Assembly: GCA_964628515.1 (NCBI GenBank)
Contig: CAZVNZ010000028.1
Span: 1 to 39,329 of the forward strand
From: CAZVNZ01 sp964628515
GTDB taxonomy: Bacteria; Bacillota; Clostridia; Christensenellales; Christensenellaceae
Length of the DNA stretch: 39,329 nucleotides
Direction of reading: 5' to 3'
Shown here: positions 1-8,427 of the stretch, in pieces
Numbering within the stretch: position 1 is the stretch's first letter
How the letters are laid out: each line of letters starts with the position of its first letter
The notes under the pieces: generated by a model
The model's input: only the letters and a program-made list of their open reading frames with translations
What the model was told of the DNA's origin: nothing
Database searches by the model: none
Made by a program: the position numbers and the translations under genes

Positions 1-178
1 CCGTTTGCGTTGGCTCGGGCGACTTTGTGGGTTCTGCCGTTTGCGTTGGCTCGGGCGACTTAGTTGGTCCTGCCGCCTGCGTTGGCTCGGGAGACTTAGT
101 TGGGTCTGCCGTTTGCGTGGGCTCGGGAGACTTTGTTGGGTCTACCGTTTGCGTCGGCTCGGGAGATTTTGTGGGCTC
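1..178 (-). repeat. 36-bp tandem repeat encoding a 12-residue PTKSPEPTQT unit
   Basis: About five consecutive 36-bp units lie inside the autolysin gene and continue past the left edge. Each encodes x-(E/D/G)-PTKSPEPTQ(T/A) with a variable first residue. Units differ mostly at synonymous positions and at the linker dipeptide. This is a Pro/Thr/Ser-rich extracellular stalk or wall-spanning linker. Copy number is likely to vary between strains. Confidence 0.9.
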
Positions 179-3100
179 TTTCATACCGATAGGGTTATTT
201 TCCCCATTGGTATTAGGAGTCTCGGCGATTACCTGCATAACTACAGGTGCTTCCTCTGCCATTGCTTTTGCTTGTGCTACACTCTTAATTTCCCCAATGT
301 AGCGCATTATCTTATTGCCGTACTCTAAGCCTGTTGCCCATTTACCGCTAAGTGCTTCAAGTGTGGTTGCCGTACCTCTTAGGCTGTTGCTCCAACGAGT
401 ATCCACAATGGTTTCCGGACAAGGCGCCGTAGAAGCATAGCAGAACAAGTGTTGAACATGTGCGGTTATTCCTGTTGGAATATTTACAAAATCGCTACCC
501 GGTTTTCCACCGCCTGTTGCTCCTAAGCCTGCGAAGTTAAACTGCCAAGCCTTAACATCACCCGTAAATTTGAGGAAGTTGGTTTCGTGTACCATTTGAG
601 CAAATGCTAAGTCGGGTTTTATGCCGTATCTTAGAGATGTATCGTGATATAACTGGCAGAACTGCATTAGGTTAATCCCCGTATAATCGTAGGGGTATGT
701 TGCAAGACCAACTTTATTTACATAGAAGTTGTATAAGTCTTGAGGTGTTGTTGTTGCAGAGCCCATTATAGCGTATTGCGACGGATTGATATATCGTACA
801 TCAACTACCGTTTTACCTACATTAAAGGATTTACCTGCACCATCTACAATATATACGTCCACATTGTAGTTGCCTATTGCATCTCCCCAAGCGGAAAGGG
901 CTATGTTTGCTCCCCATCTGTTGCCTAAGTTAGATGCGCCGATGGTTTGTGCTTTGCCGTTGTCTAAGTTTGTAACAACAAAGTTTATGCCGGATACTCC
1001 TGCTTTTGCTTTTGCGCCGTATACTTCTACTGCAAAGGCATTAGTGTATATGGGTGCACCGCCGCCACTGTTTAGTATGGTATCCACAGAGGCATCATCC
1101 GTAGGATTAATAACCGTTTGCTTGTACTCTACCGCCGTGCGTCCGAGGAATCCCGGAGTACCTTCTTTATCTGTTGCATAGGCTTCTACGCTGTATATTC
1201 CTGCCTGTCCTCCAAATTGAGAAAGAGGAATATTTGCGCCCCATTTACCTGCGCCGTCAAGGTTTGTGGCATTAATCCATCTTAGAGTTTCCCCTTGAGG
1301 TTTACTGCTTAACCAAACCGCATATCTTACTTCCGCAATACCGGCGGGAGAAGTTACTCCGTGGGTTTCTACGGAAAATACGCTTGCACTTGTGGGCGAA
1401 CCGCTGTTGTAAATACCCGTTGCCGTGGGCGGTGTGGTATTTTTCTCGTATTTAACTTCCATTCTGCCTAAGAACGCTCTTGTATCGTCGTTATCCGTAG
1501 CATAAACTTCTACGCAGTATACGCCCGGTTTGTTGCCGTAATCTTTAAACAGAATATTTGCGCCCCATTTATTTTTGCCGTCTAAGTTTGCGGCATTTGT
1601 CCATTTTAGTGTTTTTGCTTGAGGCTCGTCTCTGTACCATGTTGCAAACATTACGTTTTTAATGCCTGCCGATGCTGTAACACCGTGTGCCTCTACGGAG
1701 AATGCCGTGCCTGCCGTGGGCGAACCGCTGTGCAGTACAGCCGTTGCTTTTGGTACTTCCTTTTGGTACACAACATAGGTGCGTCCAAGGAAACCACGGT
1801 TGCCGTCTTTATCCGTTGCATAAGCCTCTACGCAATATTCTCCCGGTTTGTTGCCGTAATCTTTAAACAGAATATTTGCGCCCCATTTATTTTTGCCGTC
1901 TAAGTTTGCGGCATTGGACCACTTAAGTGTTTTGCCCTGTGGCTCGTCTTTGTACCAAACGGCAAACATTACGTCCTTAATTCCTGCCGCCGCTGTTACA
2001 CCGTGAGCCTCCACAGAAAATACATTGCTACCCGTAGGTGTTCCGCTGTTAAGTACAGCCTCTGCTTTAGGTACGGACTGGGTTTTGGTGTATGTCATGT
2101 TTAGTCTGCCCAAGAAACCTGTGTTTCCTGCATTATCCGTGCCGTATGCTTCTATTGTATAGTCTCCGGGGTTACCGCCTAAATCTTTAAAGGCTATATT
2201 TGCACCCCATTTTTCTTTTCCGTCTAAGTTTATGGCATTAATCCATTTAAGTGTTGCCGCTTGACCTAAAGTATTATGCCAAACCGCAAATTTAACTTCT
2301 TTAACACCAACGTTATCTTTAACACCAAATGCTTCTACAGAAAAAGCACTATTGCTTGTGGGCGAACCGCTGTGGGCTACTCCTGTTGCTGTTGGGGGTT
2401 CTTTGTCTCCGGTATTTACGCTGTTTGCATATTGAGTAACCGCTTTTACAACGGCAGATGCAATCTCGGCTCTGTATGTGCCTGCTTTTATTACTGCCAC
2501 ATCTTGAGGACTGGTTAGATATGCAGCCTCAAGTAAAACCGTGGGTACTACGGAGTCTCTGCAAATATCACTTTTTAGAAATGTAAAGTCTCTTTGGTCT
2601 CTAACAAGAGGATTTCTTGCATTTAATTGAGTTACCGTGCCTCTTAGCTGGTTTCCAAGCATAGTTGCAAAGCTCTTAGCATTAGCAACGGTTGTTGCAT
2701 TTTTACCGTAGCTTGCCGCATTTTCCAACAAGCTTGAGTAATAAACCTCCATACCGTTTACCGAAGGTGCAGAATCATTATGATGAAGTGTAAGTGCCAA
2801 GTCCGGTCGTTTATTGTACTGAGGATTTATTTCCCAAGGTATATTAATTGCGGGTTTTAAAACATTTGTAATGCTGTATTGTTCTCTTTGAGGAAAAACG
2901 GTATTTCTGTGTACGGCAGGTATGCTTTGGTCTTTGTATAGCGTACCCGTTAAATACACATTAAAGCCTTGCGCCACAAGCGCCCTATATACTTCTATTG
3001 TAAGAAGCTCGTTTACCTCGGCTTCTACCATTCTGTTAGCATTGCCCGCCTGTGACGGTGCATGCCCGGAATCTAAGACTATTGTAAAGGGATTTGCTGC

Positions 3101-3205
3101 TTGCGCTTTTGTTGATAGTTCTTTAGGTATAAAGCCTACTACCCCTAAACAGGTAATTGCTATGGCAAGTGCCATAACGATAGATACTATTTTTTTGCCT
3201 TTCAT
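1..3205 (-). CDS. Secreted bifunctional autolysin: N-acetylmuramoyl-L-alanine amidase plus glucosaminidase (partial, C-terminus off the window)
   Basis: The frame is open from the ATG at 3205 to the window edge, giving 1068 codons without a stop. SD GGGGGA lies just upstream. Residues 1-36 are a signal peptide ending AQA. Residues about 40-250 are an amidase_3 zinc amidase: DSGH (H48), a Glu at 61/63, LHHN (H141/142) and VLLE (E226) match the metal and catalytic positions. From about 260 to 800 there are five modules of about 106 residues resembling GBS Bsp-like repeats (recurring NLDG.xKWGANI, VEA.G, FLGR). A glucosaminidase-like domain follows, with AQMVHETNFL supplying the probable catalytic Glu. 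The visible C-terminus is a PTKSPEPTQT repeat. The protein should cut both peptide and glycan bonds of peptidoglycan outside the cell. The remaining C-terminus, possibly a wall-binding or anchoring part, cannot be seen. Family call is strong; the full domain list is incomplete. Confidence 0.9.
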   Translation of the reverse strand, partial: MKGKKIVSIVMALAIAITCLGVVGFIPKELSTKAQAANPFTIVLDSGHAPSQAGNANRMVEAEVNELLTIEVYRALVAQGFNVYLTGTLYKDQSIPAVHRNTVFPQREQYSITNVLKPAINIPWEINPQYNKRPDLALTLHHNDSAPSVNGMEVYYSSLLENAASYGKNATTVANAKSFATMLGNQLRGTVTQLNARNPLVRDQRDFTFLKSDICRDSVVPTVLLEAAYLTSPQDVAVIKAGTYRAEIASAVVKAVTQYANSVNTGDKEPPTATGVAHSGSPTSNSAFSVEAFGVKDNVGVKEVKFAVWHNTLGQAATLKWINAINLDGKEKWGANIAFKDLGGNPGDYTIEAYGTDNAGNTGFLGRLNMTYTKTQSVPKAEAVLNSGTPTGSNVFSVEAHGVTAAAGIKDVMFAVWYKDEPQGKTLKWSNAANLDGKNKWGANILFKDYGNKPGEYCVEAYATDKDGNRGFLGRTYVVYQKEVPKATAVLHSGSPTAGTAFSVEAHGVTASAGIKNVMFATWYRDEPQAKTLKWTNAANLDGKNKWGANILFKDYGNKPGVYCVEVYATDNDDTRAFLGRMEVKYEKNTTPPTATGIYNSGSPTSASVFSVETHGVTSPAGIAEVRYAVWLSSKPQGETLRWINATNLDGAGKWGANIPLSQFGGQAGIYSVEAYATDKEGTPGFLGRTAVEYKQTVINPTDDASVDTILNSGGGAPIYTNAFAVEVYGAKAKAGVSGINFVVTNLDNGKAQTIGASNLGNRWGANIALSAWGDAIGNYNVDVYIVDGAGKSFNVGKTVVDVRYINPSQYAIMGSATTTPQDLYNFYVNKVGLATYPYDYTGINLMQFCQLYHDTSLRYGIKPDLAFAQMVHETNFLKFTGDVKAWQFNFAGLGATGGGKPGSDFVNIPTGITAHVQHLFCYASTAPCPETIVDTRWSNSLRGTATTLEALSGKWATGLEYGNKIMRYIGEIKSVAQAKAMAEEAPVVMQVIAETPNTNGENNPIGMKEPTKSPEPTQTVDPTKSPEPTQTADPTKSPEPTQAAGPTKSPEPTQTAEPTKSPEPTQT
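815..2405 (-). repeat. Five tandem about 318-bp repeats encoding GBS Bsp-like modules
   Basis: The recurring motifs NLDGK.KWGANI, FKD.G..PG.Y..EAY.TD and FLGR repeat at a spacing of about 318 bp (106 residues). Two neighbouring units share an identical 74-bp block (1524-1597 and 1842-1915), while the outer units are more diverged. This points to recent duplication or gene conversion in the middle of the array. Boundaries are approximate. Confidence 0.8.
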
Positions 3206-3280
3206 ATTATTCCCCCGTAAGTGTAGGTTTTTCTTAAATATAATTATATTTTTGCGTAATTATAATATTAGATAGTACAA

Positions 3281-3309
3281 ATTATATATTACAATAAAAT
3301 TAAAATCAA
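3281..3309 (-). promoter_or_regulatory. Sigma-A type promoter of the autolysin gene
   Basis: On the minus strand TTGATT (3304-3309) is followed by a 17-bp spacer and TATAAT (3281-3286), about 75 bp upstream of the ATG at 3205. Flanking DNA is very AT-rich. The rest of the 3206-3386 gap holds no gene that I can see. Confidence 0.7.
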
Positions 3310-3386
3310 GTAATACTTTTTTAATATTCCGTTTGTTTACAATTTTTTTACAATTTCAGCTTGCTTTTAACACAAAATATGTTCAT

Positions 3387-5237
3387 TTATTTTATTTGCC
3401 CTCTTTCCTCAAGTAATTTTTCTTCTACTTGTGATGTTTCTCCCCCTGTATAACCATTTAGATTATAAAAGGCGTATCTTTCGTCAAAACTTACCGTAGG
3501 AGATGCCTTTAGCATTTGGGTTAGTGCCCTTTCGATTTGGGTGTACTCCCCTTCCTCGTAGGCAAGTCTGTCTATAAGTATACCCTTAAAGCCTGTAGCA
3601 ACCGCAACGTTTAGCATTTGCTCGGTGGGTAATTCCTGCATTGCCTTAATCCAACCATCCGCCTTTGAGCCTTCCTCTGTGCCAAAGGATACTTCTGTAT
3701 TATCCAAATACAAATAGGGGTAGAGGGCATCGTAAGGGGTTGTTTGCCTGCCTAAAGGAGTATGGTGCTCGGAAGAAACATAGGGAAACTGCAAAAGCAT
3801 TGGTCTTTGTCCCATTTGCTCCTCAATACTGTTAAAGAAATTCTTGTTTTCCTTATATATTGCGTTTGACTCAGCAAAATTATAATATCGCATGGGTATT
3901 TGAGTGTACATAGAAAATGCGGTTAAAAGTGCCACTCCCACCAAAAATACTGCCTTTAGTGGTTTTTTACTTAGCTTGTTTTGTATGCGCATAAGCAAAA
4001 ATGAGAGAGCAAGCAAGGAGAAAAAGGCAATATACACACTTATTCTTGCATAGCACCTTGCAAAAGCCAAGGAGAGAAACAAAAAGTTTATTAGAGCGCT
4101 AATACCGCCAATAGTGGCAAAAATAAACAAAAACAGGTTTATTTTTCCGCAATACTCTATGTCTTTATCTTTTTTAGTAAATTTGGCAAACAACGCAATA
4201 AACATAGAAATCAAAAAGCCTATTGTCGTCATAATTCCTAAAGATGCCGTTAGATTTTCCGTATTTAGAGGGGTGTTGTTGATGTAGAAGCTGCCAAAAT
4301 CCGCAAAGGGTTGAAATCTGTTTTCCGATGTGGGAATTACAAGGTGGGTAAACTTTAAGCCGTAATGCTCCACGTCTCCCACATTTCTTGTGGCAGAAAA
4401 GGTATCCACAACAGAGCCGTCGTTTAAAAACTTAGGTACAAGCATCCAAATTAATGTTACTAATACTATGGAAACAATTATCGTTAGCGCAACTAAAAAA
4501 TGTCTGTAATTTTTATTTTTTATGTAAGCATAAAGCCCTGCAAAAAATAGGGTCAGCATACCGAATATTGCAAAATAGGTTTCGCTTAGCCCAACTAAAA
4601 CACCTGCCACTATGCCAAATATCAGCTTGCTTTTATCCACATTGCCAAAAAAAGCTTGCAACTTAGTTTGAGCGGTATTAGGGGTTGTAATCGGAGCAAG
4701 CATTTCTCCTCTTATTAGCCAAAAAACCGCCACACACACAAGTGGCACTACAAAATAAAAGGACACAAACAGGTGGTTTTGAAACCGCATAAACATAAAG
4801 GTAAGGGTGGAGTAAACAATGGCACACAGCCCACCGATTATTCTTGAAACATTTAGTTTTCTTAGGGCAAACAATGCCACCACAGCCGTTAGGGGAAAGT
4901 TTAAAAAGGAAACAAAGTTTAGCACAAAGCCAAAACTGTTAGAAAACAATGTAACTAATTTAATTATGCCTAAAATTAAGTAGGGGTAGGTGGGGGTGTT
5001 TAGCCTTATTGATTCAAAAGGCCCTCCTAAGTCCGCAAAAAAGTATCTGTCTCCACCGTCTATAAAGTTTTTTATGGCGGTAGATGCCCAGTTGACATCT
5101 CCCCCCTTCATAATCGGTATAGTAAAATCCTCGTGCCCTCTAAATATCCACATAACAACGGCTAAAGACACAGATGCTACGAAAATATAAGCTATCAGAC
5201 TTTTAATTCTTTCTTTTGTTTGGACGTTTAAACTCAT
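3387..5237 (-). CDS. Polytopic membrane protein, GT-C-like, function unknown
   Basis: A 616-residue protein with roughly a dozen hydrophobic segments up to about residue 460, then a C-terminal domain of about 150 residues without membrane segments. After the first TM there is an extracytoplasmic loop with conserved-looking Asp and aromatic residues (GGDVNWAST, GGDRYFFAD). This layout fits GT-C superfamily enzymes and related bacterial membrane proteins that transfer sugars from polyprenyl-phosphate donors on the outer face. I see no signature that fixes a specific family. The ATG overlaps the upstream lipoprotein stop as ATGA, so the two are translationally coupled. It could act with the polyprenyl-phosphate sugar module starting at 5811, but that is inference. 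Confidence 0.75.
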   Translation of the reverse strand: MSLNVQTKERIKSLIAYIFVASVSLAVVMWIFRGHEDFTIPIMKGGDVNWASTAIKNFIDGGDRYFFADLGGPFESIRLNTPTYPYLILGIIKLVTLFSNSFGFVLNFVSFLNFPLTAVVALFALRKLNVSRIIGGLCAIVYSTLTFMFMRFQNHLFVSFYFVVPLVCVAVFWLIRGEMLAPITTPNTAQTKLQAFFGNVDKSKLIFGIVAGVLVGLSETYFAIFGMLTLFFAGLYAYIKNKNYRHFLVALTIIVSIVLVTLIWMLVPKFLNDGSVVDTFSATRNVGDVEHYGLKFTHLVIPTSENRFQPFADFGSFYINNTPLNTENLTASLGIMTTIGFLISMFIALFAKFTKKDKDIEYCGKINLFLFIFATIGGISALINFLFLSLAFARCYARISVYIAFFSLLALSFLLMRIQNKLSKKPLKAVFLVGVALLTAFSMYTQIPMRYYNFAESNAIYKENKNFFNSIEEQMGQRPMLLQFPYVSSEHHTPLGRQTTPYDALYPYLYLDNTEVSFGTEEGSKADGWIKAMQELPTEQMLNVAVATGFKGILIDRLAYEEGEYTQIERALTQMLKASPTVSFDERYAFYNLNGYTGGETSQVEEKLLEERGQIK

Positions 5238-5626
5238 TTTTCGGCTATCTCCGTAGCCGCATTATCTAAGACTGTAATTGTAAATGTATTGCTTGTGCTG
5301 AAATCTTTGTAAAAATCGTCTAAAGTTGGGTTTGTGCCGTCTTTTAAGGTAATTTTTGCGTTTGGCATAACGGGAAGGGAAAGGTTTTCTCCGGCTACAA
5401 CATTATTTGCATCGTTAGATACAACACCGCTAATGGTAACCTTTGCAAATTTTTGGCTTCCTACCTCTTCAAACTCGGTTATTGTGCCTTCAAAAATGCC
5501 GTTTACATTGGTGGCTTTTGCCGCCTGCATTGCCTCTTCGGGCACCATTTCCGCCTTTTGCTCCGCACATGCCGTAAATGCAACTAACAGCATTGCAACG
5601 CTTAATATAATAAATAATTTTTTCAT
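5234..5626 (-). CDS. Small lipoprotein, function unknown
   Basis: The protein is 130 residues from the ATG at 5626, which has SD GAGGTG at about 6 bp. A further in-frame ATG at 5638 overlaps this SD and is unlikely to be used. Residues 1-20 are a lipoprotein signal with lipobox VAFTAC (C20 lipidated). The mature part resembles an OB-like beta domain (GIFEGTITEFEEVGSQKFAKVTI). It is probably exported and anchored to the outer face of the membrane. The stop overlaps the start of the GT-C-like gene, so they form a two-gene operon and may work as partners. I do not recognise a specific family. Confidence 0.8.
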   Translation of the reverse strand: MKKLFIILSVAMLLVAFTACAEQKAEMVPEEAMQAAKATNVNGIFEGTITEFEEVGSQKFAKVTISGVVSNDANNVVAGENLSLPVMPNAKITLKDGTNPTLDDFYKDFSTSNTFTITVLDNAATEIAEK

Positions 5627-5665
5627 ATTACACCTCATAGTTGTTTTTGTAAGTAAATATGTAAA

Positions 5666-5694
5666 ATTATATCATAACAGGCGGTTATTATCAA
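5666..5694 (-). promoter_or_regulatory. Sigma-A type promoter of the lipoprotein/GT-C-like operon
   Basis: TTGATA (5689-5694), 17-bp spacer, TATAAT (5666-5671) on the minus strand, about 40 bp before the ATG at 5626. The spacer holds a short inverted repeat, ATAAC-5-GTTAT (5674-5688), which could be an operator. Confidence 0.75.
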
Positions 5695-5731
5695 ATTTAA
5701 TATTTTACATTTTTGTAAACTTTTGTTTTTC

Positions 5732-5760
5732 TTGCAAAATTCCCTAAAATAGTCTATAAT
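5732..5760 (+). promoter_or_regulatory. Sigma-A type promoter of the 5811-9500 glycan operon
   Basis: TTGCAA (5732-5737), 17-bp spacer, TATAAT (5755-5760), about 50 bp upstream of the ATG at 5811. It is divergent from the promoter at 5666-5694, so the two operons share one short control region. Confidence 0.75.
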
Positions 5761-5810
5761 TTTATGTTGTAATTGCATATTATGCAAATATATTACTAAA
5801 GGAATTTGAG

Positions 5811-6758
5811 ATGGATGTATCTATAGTTATACCTGTTTTTAACGAATCGGAGAATGTAGAGGCGCTTTTTAATGCACTATCCGCTTACCTTGATAAGTGC
5901 AACTTTAGTGCGGAATGTATCTTTGTGGACGATGGTTCTTCTGACGATACCTATGTTAAAATGCAAAATCACAATAATGAAAAACTTAAGGGAAAGCTAA
6001 TTAAACTATCCAAAAATTACGGCTCGCATGCCGCTATTAGAGCAGGCATTAAAAACGCAACGGGTAAATACACTATGTTTTTTTCCGCAGACCTTCAAGA
6101 GCCTGTGGAGCTTATAGGCTCTTTATACAATAAAATATCCGAGGGGTATGATGTTGTATATGTGCAAAAAGGGCAAACGGATATTAGCAAAGGCGAAAAG
6201 ATTTTTTCTAAAATTTATGCAAAATCCATAAGCAAGTTTGCAGTACCCAACTTTCCTTTAGGTGGGGTTAATAATATGCTGTTTAACGAAAAAATACGTA
6301 ATGTGGTAAACGAGCATATCGAGCCTAATTCTTCCATAATATTGCAAATAATAAATTTAGGCTTTAATTCCTGCACTGTTACTTGCAACTACGAAAAACG
6401 CAATGCAGGTAAATCTAAATGGACACTTGGGAAAAAAATCAAACTGTTTATAGACTCCTTTGTGTCTTTTTCCTATATGCCTATTCGCTTTGTTACGGGT
6501 ATTGGAATGTTGCTTGCATTTGCAGGCATTATTTGGGCAATTTGCGTTTTAATAATTAAAATATTTAATATTTACCCCCTTGCAACAGGGTGGGCTACAC
6601 TAATAGCCATTTTGCTTATCGGTTTTGGTATTACAAATATTTCCATAGGCATAATTGCGGAATATGTTTGGCGTACTATGGATTTGGCTAAAAAGCAACC
6701 GGTATTTATAATAGACGAAATTAAAGAATTAAAACATAAGGAGAGTATTGTTGACTAA
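5811..6758 (+). CDS. Polyprenyl-phosphate glycosyltransferase, GT2 (ArnC/GtrB-like)
   Basis: The 315-residue protein has an N-terminal GT2 domain: VSIVIPVFNE at residues 3-12, DDGSSDDT at 40-47 and a DxD-type DLQEP at 94-98. Two C-terminal TM helices (about 227-250 and 258-284) follow. This is the layout of ArnC, GtrB and Dpm1-like enzymes, which move a sugar from a nucleotide donor to undecaprenyl phosphate at the inner membrane face. The SD-like AAAGGA lies about 10 bp before the ATG. It is first in a run of five genes that overlap or nearly touch. The next two encode small transporters that could flip its product. The sugar cannot be read from the sequence; the downstream SDR and aminotransferase suggest a modified or amino sugar. 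Confidence 0.9.
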   Translation: MDVSIVIPVFNESENVEALFNALSAYLDKCNFSAECIFVDDGSSDDTYVKMQNHNNEKLKGKLIKLSKNYGSHAAIRAGIKNATGKYTMFFSADLQEPVELIGSLYNKISEGYDVVYVQKGQTDISKGEKIFSKIYAKSISKFAVPNFPLGGVNNMLFNEKIRNVVNEHIEPNSSIILQIINLGFNSCTVTCNYEKRNAGKSKWTLGKKIKLFIDSFVSFSYMPIRFVTGIGMLLAFAGIIWAICVLIIKIFNIYPLATGWATLIAILLIGFGITNISIGIIAEYVWRTMDLAKKQPVFIIDEIKELKHKESIVD

Positions 6759-7104
6759 ACTAAAAACCAACACCGTGGGCGATTATTTATTCTTGCATTT
6801 TTCCTTTTTAATATACTCTTTTGTAGGGGTAATATCTAAAACGGTGGCAATGCAGGAGCCTTTTTCCCCTTCTTTTTGGGGGTTTGCGTTGCTTGTGTTT
6901 GGAATACTTGTGGTATACGCACTTTTATGGCAACAAACGCTAAAAAAATTTCCCTTGGTTAAAGCATATTCCAACAAAGGTATTGTAGTTATATGGAATT
7001 TGCTTTGGGCGTTTTTTATTTTTAACGAAGTTATAACAATAGAAAATATTATAGGTAGCGCCATTATAATTTGTGGTGTAATATTGGTAAGCAGTGATGA
7101 TTAA
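6751..7104 (+). CDS. Small 4-TM EamA/SMR-type membrane protein (ArnE/ArnF-like half-flippase)
   Basis: About 117 residues with four hydrophobic helices; the final part (NEVITIENIIGSAIIICGVILVSSD) matches the EamA/SMR ending NE.I...N.IG..lI..GV. Two adjacent TTG codons (6748 and 6751) can start it. AAGGAG at 6738-6743 is 7 bp from 6751, so I prefer that one. It overlaps the end of the GT2 gene and the start of the next small transporter. Paired small transporters after a polyprenyl-phosphate glycosyltransferase match the ArnE/ArnF arrangement, where the pair flips the lipid-linked sugar. A plain SMR drug exporter is the alternative. Confidence 0.8.
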   Translation: MTKLKTNTVGDYLFLHFSFLIYSFVGVISKTVAMQEPFSPSFWGFALLVFGILVVYALLWQQTLKKFPLVKAYSNKGIVVIWNLLWAFFIFNEVITIENIIGSAIIICGVILVSSDD

Positions 7105-7444
7105 CTACATACTATTAATGATTTTTGGCGTATTTATAGCCAGCGTATCTCAAATACTGTTAAAGCAAAGTGCACAAAAAACCGGCGGTGGCAGTTTTTT
7201 ATCTCAGTATTTAAACAAATATGTCATAATAGGTTATTTACTGCTGTTTATTTCCATGCTTATACCCTTTTATACATATAAATTTGTGCCGTTAAAGTAC
7301 GGCTCTATAACGGAAACCACGGCGTATGTTTTTGTTATGATACTAAGCGCAATATTCCTAAAAGAAAAAATTACAAAGAAAAGACTAATCGGAAATTTGC
7401 TTATTATTTGCGGTATAATCGTGTTTAGTCTTAAAATATTTTAA
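7097..7444 (+). CDS. Second 4-TM EamA/SMR-type membrane protein (ArnE/ArnF-like half-flippase)
   Basis: A 115-residue protein with four TM helices, including SVSQILLKQSAQKT in helix 1, the KYGSITETTAYVFVMILSAIF segment, and FLKEKITKKRLIGNLLIICGIIVF at the end. These are SMR/EamA hallmarks. The ATG at 7097 is preferred; a GTG at 7094 is also in frame. The start overlaps the previous gene, and the two share the same size and fold but differ in sequence, as expected for a heterodimer. It probably completes a flippase for the polyprenyl-phosphate sugar made by the 5811 enzyme (inference). Confidence 0.8.
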   Translation: MINYILLMIFGVFIASVSQILLKQSAQKTGGGSFLSQYLNKYVIIGYLLLFISMLIPFYTYKFVPLKYGSITETTAYVFVMILSAIFLKEKITKKRLIGNLLIICGIIVFSLKIF

Positions 7445-7464
7445 ATGAGAGGTAGTGTTGTATA

Positions 7465-8427
7465 ATGAGAAATAATATAAAAGGTGCAAATGTCTTAGTT
7501 ACGGGAGGTGCCGGATTTATTGGCAGTCACTTAGCGGACAGGCTGATTTTAGAGGGGGCAAACAAGGTTGTTATATTGGACAATATGTTTTTGGGCAACA
7601 TTAAAAATATAACCGATGCAATTAACAAAGGTGCTGTTTTTATTAAAGATGATGCGGAAATAGACGGGTGTTTGGAATACATTATTAGGGATTACGAAAT
7701 TGATGTGGTGTTTAACTGCGCAACCAAGGCGCTTAACTACTCTTTTATAAACCCATCAAACGCTTATATGACAAACGTCATCATAATGAAAAACCTACTT
7801 GAGCTTCAGCGTAAGGGGCTGTTTAAGACACTTTGCCATTTTTCTTCCTCCGAGGTTTACGGCAGTGCGGTTTACGAGCCTATGGACGAAAACCACCCCT
7901 TTAATGCTACAACCACCTATGCGGCAGGCAAGGCTGCGGCAGATGTTATGCTGCATTCTTATGTTAATCAGTTTAATTTAGATGCGTTTATAGTGCGCCC
8001 TTTTAATAATTACGGACCCAGACAAAATTACGAAGGGGTGCTTGCAGGCATTATTCCATTAACGGCAAAACGTATTTTGGAGGGTAATTGCCCCCAAATT
8101 TACGGAGACGGCATGCAATCTCGGGATTTTATTTTTGTACACGATACGGTGGACGCCGTAATTAAGCTGTATGAAATTATGGAAGTGGGCACATCTGTCA
8201 ATATTTCCACCAACGGACAAATCTCCGTTAAGGATTTAATTGAGCAAATATGCAAAAACATGCGTTTTACGGGAGAAATTTTATATAAAGAAAAACGCAA
8301 TGCAGACGTTTTATGCCATAACGCAAGTAATGCAAAGCTAAAAGAACTAATAGAATTTAACCCCACCCCCTTTGACGAGGGGCTACGACTAACACTAAAT
8401 TGGTACGAGGAAAACATAATATTATGA
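7465..8427 (+). CDS. Extended SDR: NAD-dependent nucleotide-sugar epimerase/dehydratase/decarboxylase
   Basis: The 320-residue protein has the Rossmann motif GGAGFIG (14-20), an SSSEVYG segment (127-133) and the catalytic pair Y152/K156 in YAAGK. RPFNNYGPRQN and GDGMQSRDF, typical of NDP-sugar SDRs, follow. The SEVYG form with Glu resembles the ArnA decarboxylase and UDP-xylose synthase type more than the AVYG of GalE, but this does not settle the reaction. It acts in the cytoplasm on an NDP-sugar. The gene is 20 bp after the second transporter, and its stop overlaps the aminotransferase start as ATGA. It probably makes the keto sugar used by that aminotransferase (inference). Confidence 0.88.
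   Translation: MRNNIKGANVLVTGGAGFIGSHLADRLILEGANKVVILDNMFLGNIKNITDAINKGAVFIKDDAEIDGCLEYIIRDYEIDVVFNCATKALNYSFINPSNAYMTNVIIMKNLLELQRKGLFKTLCHFSSSEVYGSAVYEPMDENHPFNATTTYAAGKAAADVMLHSYVNQFNLDAFIVRPFNNYGPRQNYEGVLAGIIPLTAKRILEGNCPQIYGDGMQSRDFIFVHDTVDAVIKLYEIMEVGTSVNISTNGQISVKDLIEQICKNMRFTGEILYKEKRNADVLCHNASNAKLKELIEFNPTPFDEGLRLTLNWYEENIIL

Noticed and set aside
1..178. 36-bp repeats considered as a CRISPR array
   Set aside because: The units abut directly with no unique spacers and keep one reading frame encoding PTKSPEPTQT, so they are a coding tandem repeat.
5..3275. Several plus-strand open frames of 60-117 codons in this stretch
   Set aside because: They lie antisense to the autolysin gene, lack SD sites and family features, and are explained by the repeats and codon use of the minus-strand gene.
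3310..3386. A terminator for the GT-C-like gene ahead of the autolysin promoter
   Set aside because: The region has T-rich runs but I find no stable hairpin, so none is reported.
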